Source: Modestobacter sp. L9-4
GTDB taxonomy: Bacteria; Actinomycetota; Actinomycetes; Mycobacteriales; Geodermatophilaceae
DNA length: 64,000 nucleotides
Reading direction: 5' to 3'
NCBI RefSeq assembly: GCF_019112525.1
Contig: NZ_CP077800.1
Coordinates: 2,790,001 to 2,854,000, forward strand
A program made the position numbers and the translations under genes. Positions 45,924-54,433 of this stretch are shown piece after piece. The notes under the pieces are model-generated. The model ran no database searches, was not told where the DNA came from, and worked only from the letters and a program-made list of their open reading frames with translations. Numbering within the stretch: position 1 is the first letter of the stretch; each line of letters opens with the position of its first letter.

Positions 45924-47109
45924 AGACGGCGCCGGCGGTCTCGGGGACGGTGCCCTCCACGGAGCGGCGCAGGGCGGCGTGCAGCGACTCGGGGGTCAGC
46001 ACCCCGCAGAAGCGGTCGCCGTCCAGCACCGCGACCCAGCCGGCCTCCAGCTGCAGCATGGTGGAGAACGCCGTCTTCAGGGTGGCGTCGATCGGCACCC
46101 AGGCCTCCATCCGCTTGCCCGCCGCCCGCACCGTGCCCACGCCGGCGGCCCGCTCGGCGGAGATCCAGCCGTGCAGCGTCTGGCGGTCGTCCAGCACGAC
46201 CGCCCACCGGGCGCCCGCGCGCTGCATCGCCGCGCGCGCGTCGGCGAGGGAGTCGTCGACGTGCACCACCGGCGGCTGCTCCAGGTCGGCCATGTCGATG
46301 CCGGTGACCGCCAGCCGCTTGAGCCCGCGATCTGCGCCGACGAAGTCGGCCACGAACGGGGTCGCGGGGGAGCCGAGCAGCTCGGCGGGCGGGGCGAACT
46401 GCTCGACGGTGCCGCCGTAGCTCATCACCGCGATCCGGTCGCCGAGGCGCACGGCCTCCTCGATGTCGTGGGTGACGAACACGATGGTCTTGCGCACGGT
46501 GTCCTGCAGCCGCAGGAACTCCGTCTGCAGGCGCTCGCGCACGATCGGGTCGACGGCGGAGAACGGCTCGTCCATCAGCAGCACCGACGGGTCGGCGGCC
46601 AGCGCCCGGGCCACCCCGGCGCGCTGGCGCTGGCCGCCGGAGAGCTGGTGCGGGTAGCGGTCGCCGAAGGTCGCCGGGTCCAGACCGACCAGGTCCAGCA
46701 GCTCCTCGACCCGGTCGCGGGTGCGGCGCTTGTCCCAGCCCAGCAGCCGGGGGACCGTGGCCACGTTGCGGCGCACCGTCTGGTGCGGGAACAGGCCCAC
46801 GTTCTGGATGACGTAGCCGATCCGCCGGCGCAGCTGTACCGGGTCGACCCGGGTGACGTCGTCGGCGCCGAGCAGGATCCGTCCGGTGCTCGGCTCGATG
46901 ACCCGGTTGATCATCTTCATCGTGGTGGTCTTGCCGCAGCCCGAGGGGCCGACCAGCACGGTCAGCTCGCCGGCGGCGAAGGTCAGGTCCAGCTCGCGGA
47001 CGCCGACGGTGCCGTCGGGGTAGGTCTTGGACACCCCGTCCAGCCGGATCTCCTCCGCGCCGGACCCCTGGGTGGGTGCGGGCGAGGAGGAGGGGGCAGT
47101 AGCGTCCAC
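45922..47109 (-). CDS. opuCA: Osmoprotectant ABC transporter ATPase with CBS pair
   Basis: A 395-residue ABC ATPase of the glycine-betaine/choline OpuA/OpuC/ProV group. Walker A is GPSGCGKTTTMKMINR (~53-60), the Q-loop IQNVGLFPHQTV, signature LSGGQRQRAGVARALA, Walker B VLLMDEPFSAVDP, and the H-loop THD. The C-terminal ~110 residues contain two CBS-like halves (VVHVDDSLADARAAMQRAGA and EAWVPIDATLKTAF...GVLTPESL), which in OpuA sense ionic strength. It is divergent from the two permeases, with 26 bp between starts. The stop lies inside the intergenic hairpin. Confidence 0.93.
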   Translation of the reverse strand: MDATAPSSSPAPTQGSGAEEIRLDGVSKTYPDGTVGVRELDLTFAAGELTVLVGPSGCGKTTTMKMINRVIEPSTGRILLGADDVTRVDPVQLRRRIGYVIQNVGLFPHQTVRRNVATVPRLLGWDKRRTRDRVEELLDLVGLDPATFGDRYPHQLSGGQRQRAGVARALAADPSVLLMDEPFSAVDPIVRERLQTEFLRLQDTVRKTIVFVTHDIEEAVRLGDRIAVMSYGGTVEQFAPPAELLGSPATPFVADFVGADRGLKRLAVTGIDMADLEQPPVVHVDDSLADARAAMQRAGARWAVVLDDRQTLHGWISAERAAGVGTVRAAGKRMEAWVPIDATLKTAFSTMLQLEAGWVAVLDGDRFCGVLTPESLHAALRRSVEGTVPETAGAV

Positions 47110-47135
47110 GGCGTGGCCTTCCTGGCAGGCGCCCG

Positions 47136-47834
47136 GTGCTGAGCGCGACGAGCGGTGACGTCCTTGCGCTGGACGCCGCGCCGAACCCCTGGTTCGACCC
47201 GTCCTACGTGTCCGGCAACTGGGACACCATCATGGCCCTCCTCGGTGAGCACGTGCGGCTGACGGTCGCCGCGGTGGTGCTCGGCGCGCTGATCGCGCTG
47301 CCGCTGGCGCTGCTCGCCCGGCGCAGCCGGTACCTCGCCGGCCCGGTGCTCGGCCTGTCGACGCTGATCTACACGATCCCGTCGCTGGCGATGTTCGCCT
47401 TCGTCGCGCCGGTGACCGGGCTGTCCGACCGCACCGTGCTCGTCGGCCTGGTGCTGTACTCACTGGTCATCCTGGTGCGCAACTTCCTGGCCGGGTTGCA
47501 GTCGGTGCCCGCCGACGTGCGCGAGGCCGCGGTCGGGATGGGCTACGGCCGCGCCCGGCTGCTCTGGCAGGTCGACCTGCCGCTGGCGCTGCCCTCGGTG
47601 ATGGCCGGGCTCCGGGTGGCCACCGTGTCCACGGTCGCGCTGGTCACCGTCGGGGTGATCGTCGGCCACGGCGGGCTCGGGCAGCTGATCACCGGCGGCT
47701 TCAACTCCAACTTCTACCGGGCGGAGATCGTCACCGGGGCGCTGGGCTGCGTGCTGCTCGCGCTGGTCGCGGACCTGCTGCTGGCCGGGGCCGAGCGCCT
47801 GCTCACCCCCTGGAGCCGGAGGGCCCGGGCATGA
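47136..47834 (+). CDS. opuCB: Osmoprotectant ABC transporter permease
   Basis: A 232-residue permease. Five to six hydrophobic segments and the coupling loop VPADVREAAVGMGYGRARLLWQVDLPLALPSVMAGL (~residues 128-163), with the E-A-A-x3-G-x9-LP layout for contact with the ATPase. GTG start. It shares a very short divergent promoter region with opuCA and overlaps the second permease by 4 bp. Confidence 0.93.
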   Translation: MLSATSGDVLALDAAPNPWFDPSYVSGNWDTIMALLGEHVRLTVAAVVLGALIALPLALLARRSRYLAGPVLGLSTLIYTIPSLAMFAFVAPVTGLSDRTVLVGLVLYSLVILVRNFLAGLQSVPADVREAAVGMGYGRARLLWQVDLPLALPSVMAGLRVATVSTVALVTVGVIVGHGGLGQLITGGFNSNFYRAEIVTGALGCVLLALVADLLLAGAERLLTPWSRRARA

Positions 47835-48559
47835 GCGTGTGGCACCAGGCCTACCTGTACCTCAACGACCCGCTCAACTGGTCGAAGAGCGGCGGCATCC
47901 TCGACCTGCTGGTCGAGCACCTGCGGATCTCCGTGGTCGCCGTGCTGGTGGCGATGGTGGTCGCCCTGCCGGTCGGCGTCCTGCTGGGCCACACCGGGCG
48001 GGGTGGTGGGTTCACCGTGGCGCTGTCCAACGTCTCCCGCGCCGTGCCGACGCTGGCCCTGCTCACGGTGTTCGCGGTGACCCCCATCGGCTTCGGCCCG
48101 ACCGCGACGACGATCGCGCTGGCGCTGTTCGCCGTCCCGCCGATCCTGACCAACGCCTACGTCGGCTTCCGGGAGGTCGACCGGGACGTCGTCGAGGCCT
48201 CGCGCGCCATGGGGCTCAACGGCCGCCAGGTCGTGTTCCAGGCCGAGCTGCCGCTGGCCGCGCCGCTGCTGATGACCGGGGTCCGCACCGCCGCGGTGCA
48301 GGTGGTGGCCACCGCGACCCTGGCCGCGCTCGTCGCCGGCGGTGGGCTCGGCGAGATCATCAGCCTGGGTTTCGGCCAGCAGGACTACGGCGCGGTGCTG
48401 GCCGGTGCCGTGCTGGTCGCCGCACTGGCGGTGCTCACCGAGCTGGTGCTGTCGGTGGTGTCGTTCCTGCTGACCCCGGGGCAGAAGCGGCTGCCGTTCC
48501 TGCACGCCCGGGCGCAGCGTCCCGGCCGGCCCGCCGAGGTGGCGGCGTCCCCGCTCTGA
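47831..48559 (+). CDS. opuCD: Osmoprotectant ABC transporter permease (second subunit)
   Basis: A 242-residue permease, related to the previous one. Membrane segments start at ~28 and the coupling loop is VDRDVVEASRAMGLNGRQVVFQAELPLAAPLLMTG (~117-151). TLAALVAGGGLGEIISLGF is typical of OpuCB/CD C-terminal parts. ATG overlaps the upstream stop by 4 bp. The stop codon lies in a 14-bp palindrome. Confidence 0.93.
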   Translation: MSVWHQAYLYLNDPLNWSKSGGILDLLVEHLRISVVAVLVAMVVALPVGVLLGHTGRGGGFTVALSNVSRAVPTLALLTVFAVTPIGFGPTATTIALALFAVPPILTNAYVGFREVDRDVVEASRAMGLNGRQVVFQAELPLAAPLLMTGVRTAAVQVVATATLAALVAGGGLGEIISLGFGQQDYGAVLAGAVLVAALAVLTELVLSVVSFLLTPGQKRLPFLHARAQRPGRPAEVAASPL

Positions 48560-48569
48560 TCGCGATCAG
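48556..48569. promoter_or_regulatory. 14-bp perfect palindrome between permease and binding-protein genes
   Basis: CTGATCGCGATCAG spans the stop of the second permease. It may be an operator or a small mRNA stem; neither can be decided from sequence. The following 140 bp lead to the binding protein, whose ATG has a weak AGAAGG site 8 bases upstream. Confidence 0.35.
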
Positions 48570-48708
48570 GTGACGGTTCGGGCACGTCGTGCACAACGCA
48601 CTTGATCACGGGCGCCGCGGGGAGTTGAGTGTGCAGCGCGGGACACCTCTCGCCAGACACGCGTGGCCCGTCCAGAAGCGGGCGCCACGGGACACAGAAG
48701 GCGGACAC

Positions 48709-49740
48709 ATGCGCGTACGCGCCCATCTCCTCACCACCCTCGCCGTCGCCGCCGTCCTGACCACCGCCGCGTGCGGTGAGTCCGGCTCGTCGTCCGGCTC
48801 GGCCACCGGCGGCACGGCCGCCGCCAGCGGGGCAGCCACCTCCGCCGCCTCCGGGGACGCCTGCGCCCCCGTCGCCGGCAAGGAGCTCGTCGTCCTCGAC
48901 GACGACAAGGACCTGCAGAACGCCGACAACATCATCCCGGCGGTCAACGCGGCAGCAGCCAGCGCCAGCCCGGCGCTGCTGGAGACGCTGAACAAGGTCT
49001 CCACGGTGCTCACCACCGACGACCTCGTCCAGATGAACGCCGACGTGGACGTCCAGCGCAAGAGCGCCACGGACGTCGCCTCCGCCTACGTGGCGGACAA
49101 GGGCCTGGACTCCGGGGTCTCCGGCGGCAGCGGCGCCGTCGTCGTCGGCGGCTCGAACTTCACCGAGTCCACCGTGCTGGCCAACGTCTACGCCGACGTG
49201 CTGAACGCCGCGGGCTTCACCGCGACGGTGCAGGCCGTGGGCAACCGGGAGCTCTACCTCCCGGCGCTGGAGAAGGGGGACATCCAGGTCTTCCCCGAGT
49301 ACCTCTCCACGGCCACCGAGTTCCTCAACAAGGCGGCCAACGGCGCCTCGGCCTCGCCGGTCGCCTCCGGGGACGTCGACGCCACGGTCACCGCGCTCAC
49401 CCCGCTGGCCCAGGCCGCGGGCCTGACCTTCGGCACCCCGTCGGAGGCTGCGGACCAGAACGCCTTCGCCGTGACCAAGGCCTTCGCGGACAAGCTCGGC
49501 GTCACGACGCTGTCGGACCTCACCGCGGCCTGCGGTGACGGCTCCCTGGTGCTCACCGGCCCGCCGGAGTGCCCGGAGCGTCCGTTCTGCCAGCCGGGTC
49601 TGGAGGACACCTACGGGCTGTCCTTCGCCAGCTTCGAGGGCACCGACGCCGGCGGCCCGCTGGCCAAGGCCGCCATCCAGCAGGGCAAGGCCTCCATCGG
49701 CCTGGTCTTCAGCTCCGACGGCGCCCTCGCCCAGGGCTGA
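48709..49740 (+). CDS. opuCC: Glycine-betaine-type substrate-binding lipoprotein, apparently circularly permuted
   Basis: A 343-residue lipoprotein: signal peptide LLTTLAVAAVLTTAAC with lipidated Cys22, then a Gly/Ser/Ala linker. Residues ~58-132 (ELVVLDDDKDLQNADNIIPA, then LTTDDLVQMNADVDVQRKSA) match what is normally the C-terminal end of OpuCC/ProX proteins. Residues ~141-343 (VVVGGSNFTESTVLANVYAD, then RELYLPALEKGDIQVFPEYL, ending GLVFSSDGALAQ) match the normal N-terminal and middle parts. Canonical proteins continue from the last motif into the first, so the order appears permuted. It should bind betaine-like solutes for the opuC permeases. Its stop abuts the third intergenic hairpin. Confidence 0.87.
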   Translation: MRVRAHLLTTLAVAAVLTTAACGESGSSSGSATGGTAAASGAATSAASGDACAPVAGKELVVLDDDKDLQNADNIIPAVNAAAASASPALLETLNKVSTVLTTDDLVQMNADVDVQRKSATDVASAYVADKGLDSGVSGGSGAVVVGGSNFTESTVLANVYADVLNAAGFTATVQAVGNRELYLPALEKGDIQVFPEYLSTATEFLNKAANGASASPVASGDVDATVTALTPLAQAAGLTFGTPSEAADQNAFAVTKAFADKLGVTTLSDLTAACGDGSLVLTGPPECPERPFCQPGLEDTYGLSFASFEGTDAGGPLAKAAIQQGKASIGLVFSSDGALAQG

Positions 49741-49741
49741 G

Positions 49742-49803
49742 GAAGGACCTCCCTGCCCCCCACCACGAGCAAGCTCGCGGCGGGCCCCCTGCAGGGAGGC
49801 CGA
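49742..49803. repeat. Intergenic covarying hairpin element, copy 3
   Basis: About 60 bp right after the binding-protein stop. Outer arms AGGACC-TCCC-TG and CA-GGGA-GGCC, same inner arms as the other two copies, and a CGAGC/GCTCG inner stem. Confidence 0.78.
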
Positions 49804-49806
49804 CAC

Positions 49807-49845
49807 GACGAAGGCCCGCTCCCCGTCCGGGGGCGGGCCTTCGTC
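49807..49845. terminator. Bidirectional terminator between opuCC and DUF1684 gene
   Basis: GACGAAGGCCCG-CT-CCCC pairs with GGGGCGGGCCTTCGTC (16 bp with a 2-nt bulge) between convergent genes, directly beside hairpin copy 3. Confidence 0.75.
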
Positions 49846-49848
49846 GCG

Positions 49849-50457
49849 TCAGTACCAGCTGCCGGACGCCGGGAGCTGCTCACCCGCGGCCACGACCGTG
49901 GTCACCCGGTTGCCCTCGGGGGCGAGCGGGCAGGTCCACCGCGGGTCGTAGGTGCACGACGGGTGGTAGGCGAAGTTGAGGTCGACGACGAGCCGGCCGT
50001 CCGTGCCGCCGAGGTCGGCGCTCTTCACGGTGTCGAGCAGGTAGCGGCCGCCGCCGTAGGTCGTCGTCCCGGCGCTGCCGTCGCGCAGCGGCAGGAAGAC
50101 CCCGCCGCCGTAGCCGCCGGTCCACCACACGTCGAGCCGGCCGACGTCGCCGAGGGTGAGGCGGCCGATCCGGGACAGGGTGAGACCGCCCTCGCCGGTG
50201 GGCACCCCGAGCTGCAGCGGCTCCACGTCGGTGTCGACCCGGACGTCGAAGCGCAGCGCCGGGTCGTAGGGGGCGACCGGGGCCCCGGGAAAGGCCTGCC
50301 GGGCCGCGGCGTCCAGCGGTGAGTCGGGGTGGGTCCCCAGCAGCGCGTCCCGCCCGGTGCGCCACCGCTGCCAGCCCGACTCGGGGTCGTCGGCGGCCCG
50401 GACGTCGGCGTAGAGGGCAGCGACGCGGCGTCGCCAGTCGAGGAGGGTGAGCGTCAC
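49849..50457 (-). CDS. DUF1684 protein
   Basis: A 202-residue cytoplasmic protein. WRRRVAALYADVRA at the start, RDALLGTHPDSPLD, and the end LVVDLNFAYHPSCTYDPRWTCPLAPEGNRV are the family signature of DUF1684 (a beta-rich domain with conserved Asn-Phe-Ala-Y-x-P-x-C). GTG 50457 fits the conserved start; the frame runs 54 codons further upstream without support. Function unknown. It is convergent with the opuC binding-protein gene and divergent from the DUF6779-like gene, and lies inside the stretch that interrupts the fol-pan synteny. Confidence 0.88.
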   Translation of the reverse strand: MTLTLLDWRRRVAALYADVRAADDPESGWQRWRTGRDALLGTHPDSPLDAAARQAFPGAPVAPYDPALRFDVRVDTDVEPLQLGVPTGEGGLTLSRIGRLTLGDVGRLDVWWTGGYGGGVFLPLRDGSAGTTTYGGGRYLLDTVKSADLGGTDGRLVVDLNFAYHPSCTYDPRWTCPLAPEGNRVTTVVAAGEQLPASGSWY

Positions 50458-50534
50458 CGCCCCACTGTTCCACCGCACCGGGGGAGCGGTGCACCGCACG
50501 GCCGCCGACCACTCGCCGAGACCTCTCCAGCCCG

Positions 50535-50540
50535 TAGAGT
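50535..50540 (+). promoter_or_regulatory. Candidate -10 element giving a leaderless mRNA
   Basis: TAGAGT ends 6 bp before the ATG at 50547 and no ribosome-binding site lies between them. Confidence 0.5.
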
Positions 50541-50546
50541 GACGGC

Positions 50547-52397
50547 ATGGGAGGTCGCCGGGACGACGACGCTCCGGCCCGTGGCGCGCTGCCCGCAGTG
50601 CCCCCGCGCCCGGCCCCACGCCGCCCGGGTCCGGTGCCGCGCCCGGCCCAGCAGCCCCGCGCCGCCCGCCTGCCCCGGGCCGACCAGCCGTCCGGCAGGG
50701 CCCGGAAGGCGTGGCTGGCCGTCGGGCTGGTGCTGGCCGCCGTCGCCACCGCGGCGGTCGTCGTCACCGATAACCCGCTGGTGCTGCGGATCGTGCTGCT
50801 CGCCGTCTGCTGGGCCTTCGTCCTCGCCGCCTTCCTGAGCAGCGGCCGCGGCGGTGACGAGGGCGACGCCGCGGCCCGGGAGGCCGAGCTGCGGGCCGCC
50901 TACGAGCTCGAGCTCGAGCGCGAGGTCACCGCCCGGCACGCCCACGAGGCCGAGCTGGAGGGCCGCCTGCGCCGGGAGTCCGAGGAGTCGATGCGCGGTG
51001 AGCTGCAGCAGCTGCGCTCCCAGCTCAGCGGCCTGGGCCGGCTCCAGGACGACCTCGCCGCGGTCGGCCGGCTCTCGGCACAGCTGACCGACCTGGCCGA
51101 GCTGCGAGGGGAGCTCGCCGCCCTGGCCCAGCTGCGCGCCCAGCTCACCGGTGTCGGCGACCTGCGGGCGGAGCTGGGACGACTGCACCCCGAGGGCGTC
51201 GAGCAGCTGTCCGGCGAGGTGCTCGTCGAGCGGATGGTGATGCGCGCGCAGTCGGTGCGCGGCCCCGCCCAGAACGGTCCTGCCCCGGCCGTCGAGGGGT
51301 TCGCCGGCCGCACGCTCGAGGGCACGCCCGACTGGTCGGCCGAGCCGGAGCCGCGGGCCGGCGGCTGGGACGTCGACTCCCGGGCCACCCGGGTCGACGC
51401 CGACCCGGCCGCGGACGACGCCGAGCCCCGTCCGCCCACCGCGCCGCCGCCCGCCGAGCCGACCCGCACCTTCGCCGTGGTCGACGAGGAGCAGGTGTCC
51501 CGCCACCGCCCGCCCTCCCCGGTGGAGTGGCTGGTGGGGGAGTCGCTGGTCGGGCCGTGGGTCGAGCCGAGTCCCCGGTCACCGCGCGAGTGGCTGGACG
51601 AGCAGTCGCTGGTCGGCACCGGGGACGCGACCGGCGAGCTGCCGGTCACCGAGGACCCCGACGGCTCGGCGGCGACCGGTCGGTCGCCGGCGCCGGACGC
51701 CCCGCGGCGGCACCGCCGGGCAGCCGAGCCCGACGACGACCACGTCTCCTGGACCGACCGGCTGCGCGGCACGACCCCGGACGAGCCGGCCGACACCGAC
51801 GTCCCGTCCCACGCCGCACCGTCGTCCGGGTCGTCGTCCTCCGACCCCGCGTCCGGTGGGTCGTCGTACGGGTCCCCGTCCTACGAGAGCTCTCCGTACG
51901 AGAGCCCGTCGTACGTGAGCCCGTCCCAGGAGGGCCCCGAGGACCCGACAGCCCTCGCGAACCCGTCGTTCGGGGGCTTCTCGAACGACTCCCCGTCCTA
52001 CCCGAGCCCGTCGTACGCGAGCCCGTCGTACGGGAGCACCGCCTACCCGAGCCCCTCCTACGACAGCGCTCCCGCCGAGGACCGGGGGACCGAGTCGTAC
52101 GGGAACGGGTCCCACGAGCCGCCGTCGTGGCTGGACAGGGACCCCCTGACGATCGGAAGCACGGCCACCCGGGACGGTTCCGCGGCCCCCGACGAGGACG
52201 GGCCGGACGACGGCGGTCCCACCCACCAGCCGGCCGGCGCACCGCCGGAGCACGCCGGCCACGCCCGGCTCGAGCAGATCCTGGCCGAGAGCGGCCTCGC
52301 CGCCCCCAGCGGCGGCCGGTCGGGGCGGCGCCGCTACCGCGAGGAGGGGCAGGACGACGGGGACGACGTCCTGGCCCGGGTGCTCGGCCGCGACTGA
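50547..52397 (+). CDS. Large membrane protein of the DUF6779 / Rv3604c type with Ser-Tyr-Pro repeats
   Basis: A 616-residue protein. A basic Pro/Arg-rich N-terminus (~1-53), two membrane helices (AWLAVGLVLAAVATAAVVV and LVLRIVLLAVCWAFVLAAFL, ~55-98), then a coiled coil (~105-220) with LGRLQDDLAAVGRLSAQLTD heptads. The remaining ~400 residues are disordered and acidic, with repeated SPSY/PSYE units at ~435-510, and end in a conserved-looking RLEQILAESG and RRRYRE. Position between DUF3180/fol and DUF2520/panC equals Rv3604c, whose family I recall as DUF6779. Function unknown. Confidence 0.75.
   Translation: MGGRRDDDAPARGALPAVPPRPAPRRPGPVPRPAQQPRAARLPRADQPSGRARKAWLAVGLVLAAVATAAVVVTDNPLVLRIVLLAVCWAFVLAAFLSSGRGGDEGDAAAREAELRAAYELELEREVTARHAHEAELEGRLRRESEESMRGELQQLRSQLSGLGRLQDDLAAVGRLSAQLTDLAELRGELAALAQLRAQLTGVGDLRAELGRLHPEGVEQLSGEVLVERMVMRAQSVRGPAQNGPAPAVEGFAGRTLEGTPDWSAEPEPRAGGWDVDSRATRVDADPAADDAEPRPPTAPPPAEPTRTFAVVDEEQVSRHRPPSPVEWLVGESLVGPWVEPSPRSPREWLDEQSLVGTGDATGELPVTEDPDGSAATGRSPAPDAPRRHRRAAEPDDDHVSWTDRLRGTTPDEPADTDVPSHAAPSSGSSSSDPASGGSSYGSPSYESSPYESPSYVSPSQEGPEDPTALANPSFGGFSNDSPSYPSPSYASPSYGSTAYPSPSYDSAPAEDRGTESYGNGSHEPPSWLDRDPLTIGSTATRDGSAAPDEDGPDDGGPTHQPAGAPPEHAGHARLEQILAESGLAAPSGGRSGRRRYREEGQDDGDDVLARVLGRD
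51850..52080 (+). repeat. Degenerate 12-24-bp repeats coding for SPSY units
   Basis: Imperfect short repeats of the type CCGTCGTACG(A/G)GAGC encode Ser-Pro-Ser-Tyr and Ser-Pro-Tyr-Glu units in the disordered tail of the membrane protein. Confidence 0.6.
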
Positions 52398-52477
52398 CCC
52401 GGCACGGCCGGTGACCCAGCACACACCGGTCGGGCGTTGCCGCTGCGCGCGCCCGGTAACACACTCGCCTCAGACGG

Positions 52478-52491
52478 GTCACGCGCGTGAC
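52478..52491. promoter_or_regulatory. 14-bp palindrome upstream of the DUF2520-pan-nad operon
   Basis: GTCACGCGCGTGAC is a perfect palindrome 147 bp before the operon start. A -10-like TAACAC lies just upstream (~52457). It could be an operator for the CoA/NAD operon. The rest of the 240-bp gap is coding-like in GC3 but shows no conserved domain. Confidence 0.4.
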
Positions 52492-52637
52492 ACACCCGCT
52501 CCGGGTGGTCGCAGCACGTGCCCCCGTCGCTCGACGAGCACCAGCTCGACCTGCACCACCCAGCGGTCCACGACGACGTGGGCCGACGCGACCTGAGTCC
52601 GGTACCCGCACGGGACTGGAACGAGAGGTGCACCGGG

Positions 52638-53594
52638 ATGACCGTCGGTCCCCGCGCGGCCGCCGCTGCGCCCTCCGCCGTGCCCGCCGCAGGCCTGCCC
52701 CCTGCCGGCCGGGCCCCCGCCCGCCTGCGCGTGGGCGTCATCGGCGCCGGCCGGGTGGGCGCCGTGCTGGGCGCCGCCCTCGCCGCCGCCGGTCACGAGG
52801 TGGTCGCGGCCGCGGGCCTGTCCGCCGCCTCGCGTGCCCGCGCCGCCCGGCTGCTGCCCGGTGTGCCGCTGGTGCCCGCCGAGGAGGTCGTGGCCGCCGG
52901 CGACCTCGTCGTGCTCGCCGTCCCCGACGACACCCTCGCCGGCCTGGTCGCCGGCCTGGCCGGGACCGGGGCCTGGCGCCTCGGCCAGTTGGCCTTCCAC
53001 ACCTCCGGTGCCGCCGGGCTGGCCGTGCTCGCCCCGGCCGAGGACGCCGGTGTGCTGCCCCTGGCCCTGCACCCGGCGATGACCTTCACCGGCGCCCCCG
53101 AGGACGTGCACCGGCTGCTCGCCGCCCCGTTCGGGGTGACCAGCCGGCCCGAGCACCGCCCGGTCGCCGAGGCCCTCGTGCTGGAGATGGGCGGCGAGCC
53201 CTGGTGGGTCGCCGAGGCCGACCGCGGGCTGTACCACGCGGCGCTGGCCAGCGGCGCCAACCACCTGGTCACCCTGGTCGCCGAGGCCGCCGACCTGCTG
53301 CGTACCGCCGGCGTCGAGGAGCCCGCCCGGGTCCTCACCCCGCTGCTCACCGCGGCGCTCGACGGCGCGCTGCGCGGCGGCGACCGCGCGCTCACCGGTC
53401 CGGTCAGCCGCGGCGACGTGGGCACGGTCGCCGCGCACCTGCAGACCCTCGGCGAGCGGGCACCGGACGCCGTCGACGCCTACGTCGCGCTGGCCCGGCG
53501 CACCACCGAGCGCGCCCTGGCGGCCGGGCGCCTGCGGCCGCACGAGGGCGCCCCGCTGCTGGACCTGCTGCGCGCCGAGGAGGCCGCCCGATGA
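52638..53594 (+). CDS. Rossmann-like/DUF2520 oxidoreductase-type protein
   Basis: A 318-residue protein. The N-terminal NAD(P)-binding fold has [25 protein letters not shown] (~residues 31-55). [30 protein letters not shown] and [16 protein letters not shown] follow the Rv3603c pattern, and the C-terminal DUF2520 part has [34 protein letters not shown], similar to ketopantoate-reductase-like helical domains. In actinobacteria it always precedes panC. Pantoate formation is a tempting but unproven role. ATG 52638 has GAGAGG 9 bases upstream; GTG 52518 would extend it by 40 codons. Confidence 0.88.
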   Translation: MTVGPRAAAAAPSAVPAAGLPPAGRAPARLRVGVIGAGRVGAVLGAALAAAGHEVVAAAGLSAASRARAARLLPGVPLVPAEEVVAAGDLVVLAVPDDTLAGLVAGLAGTGAWRLGQLAFHTSGAAGLAVLAPAEDAGVLPLALHPAMTFTGAPEDVHRLLAAPFGVTSRPEHRPVAEALVLEMGGEPWWVAEADRGLYHAALASGANHLVTLVAEAADLLRTAGVEEPARVLTPLLTAALDGALRGGDRALTGPVSRGDVGTVAAHLQTLGERAPDAVDAYVALARRTTERALAAGRLRPHEGAPLLDLLRAEEAAR

Positions 53595-54433
53595 CGATCG
53601 CCGTCGCCGAGACCACCGCCGAGCTGCGCCGGCTGCGGGCCGCGCTGCCCGCGCCGGTGGTGCTCGTGCCGACCATGGGCGCGCTGCACGAGGGGCACCG
53701 CACCCTCGTGCGCGCCGCCCGCGAGCGCGGCGGCAGCGTCGTCGTCTCGGTCTTCGTCAACCCCACCCAGTTCGCGCCGGGGGAGGACTTCGACCGCTAC
53801 CCGCGGACCTGGGACGCCGACCTCGCCGCGCTGGCCGCCGAGGGCGCCGACCTGGTCTTCCACCCGCCCGTCGAGGAGGTCTACCCGCCGGGCGCGGTCG
53901 GGGTCTCCGTGCACCCCGGCCCGCTGGGCGACGTCCTCGAGGGCGCCGTCCGGCCCGGCCACTTCGCCGGCGTGCTCACCGTGGTCGCGAAGCTGTTCGG
54001 CCTGGTGCGCCCCGACGTGGCCGTCTTCGGCGAGAAGGACTACCAGCAGCTGACCCTCATCCGGGCCATGGCCCACGAACTGGCGCTGGGCGTGGACGTC
54101 GTCGGCGTCCCCACTGTCCGGGAGGACGACGGCCTGGCGCTGTCCAGCCGCAACCGGTACCTCTCCGCGGAACAGCGGGCGACCGCCGCGGCGTTGTCCG
54201 CGGCGCTGCGCGCCGGGGCGGAGGCCGGGTCGCGTGGCGCCGACGCCGTCCTGCCCGCCGCCCGGGCGGTGCTCGCCGGAGCACCCGAGCTGGTGCCGGA
54301 CTACCTGGAGCTCACCGACCCGGAGCTGGGCCCGCCCCCGGCCGCCGGACCCGCCCGCCTGCTGGTCGCCGCCCGCGCCGGCAGCACCCGACTGATCGAC
54401 AACACCGCTGTGACCCTGGGGAGCCCCCGATGA
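53591..54433 (+). CDS. panC: Pantothenate synthetase
   Basis: A 280-residue enzyme condensing pantoate with beta-alanine using [23 protein letters not shown] holds the HxGH adenylate motif (HEGH), [35 protein letters not shown] (KDYQQ) and LSSRNRYLS (the KMSKS-like region) complete the site. ATG overlaps the upstream stop (ATGA) and the gene overlaps panD by 4 bp. Confidence 0.97.
   Translation: MTIAVAETTAELRRLRAALPAPVVLVPTMGALHEGHRTLVRAARERGGSVVVSVFVNPTQFAPGEDFDRYPRTWDADLAALAAEGADLVFHPPVEEVYPPGAVGVSVHPGPLGDVLEGAVRPGHFAGVLTVVAKLFGLVRPDVAVFGEKDYQQLTLIRAMAHELALGVDVVGVPTVREDDGLALSSRNRYLSAEQRATAAALSAALRAGAEAGSRGADAVLPAARAVLAGAPELVPDYLELTDPELGPPPAAGPARLLVAARAGSTRLIDNTAVTLGSPR

Noticed and set aside
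52518-52637. 40-codon N-terminal extension of the DUF2520 protein
   Set aside because: GC3 is coding-like, but relatives begin just before the Rossmann motif and GAGAGG favours ATG 52638. Kept only as an alternative.
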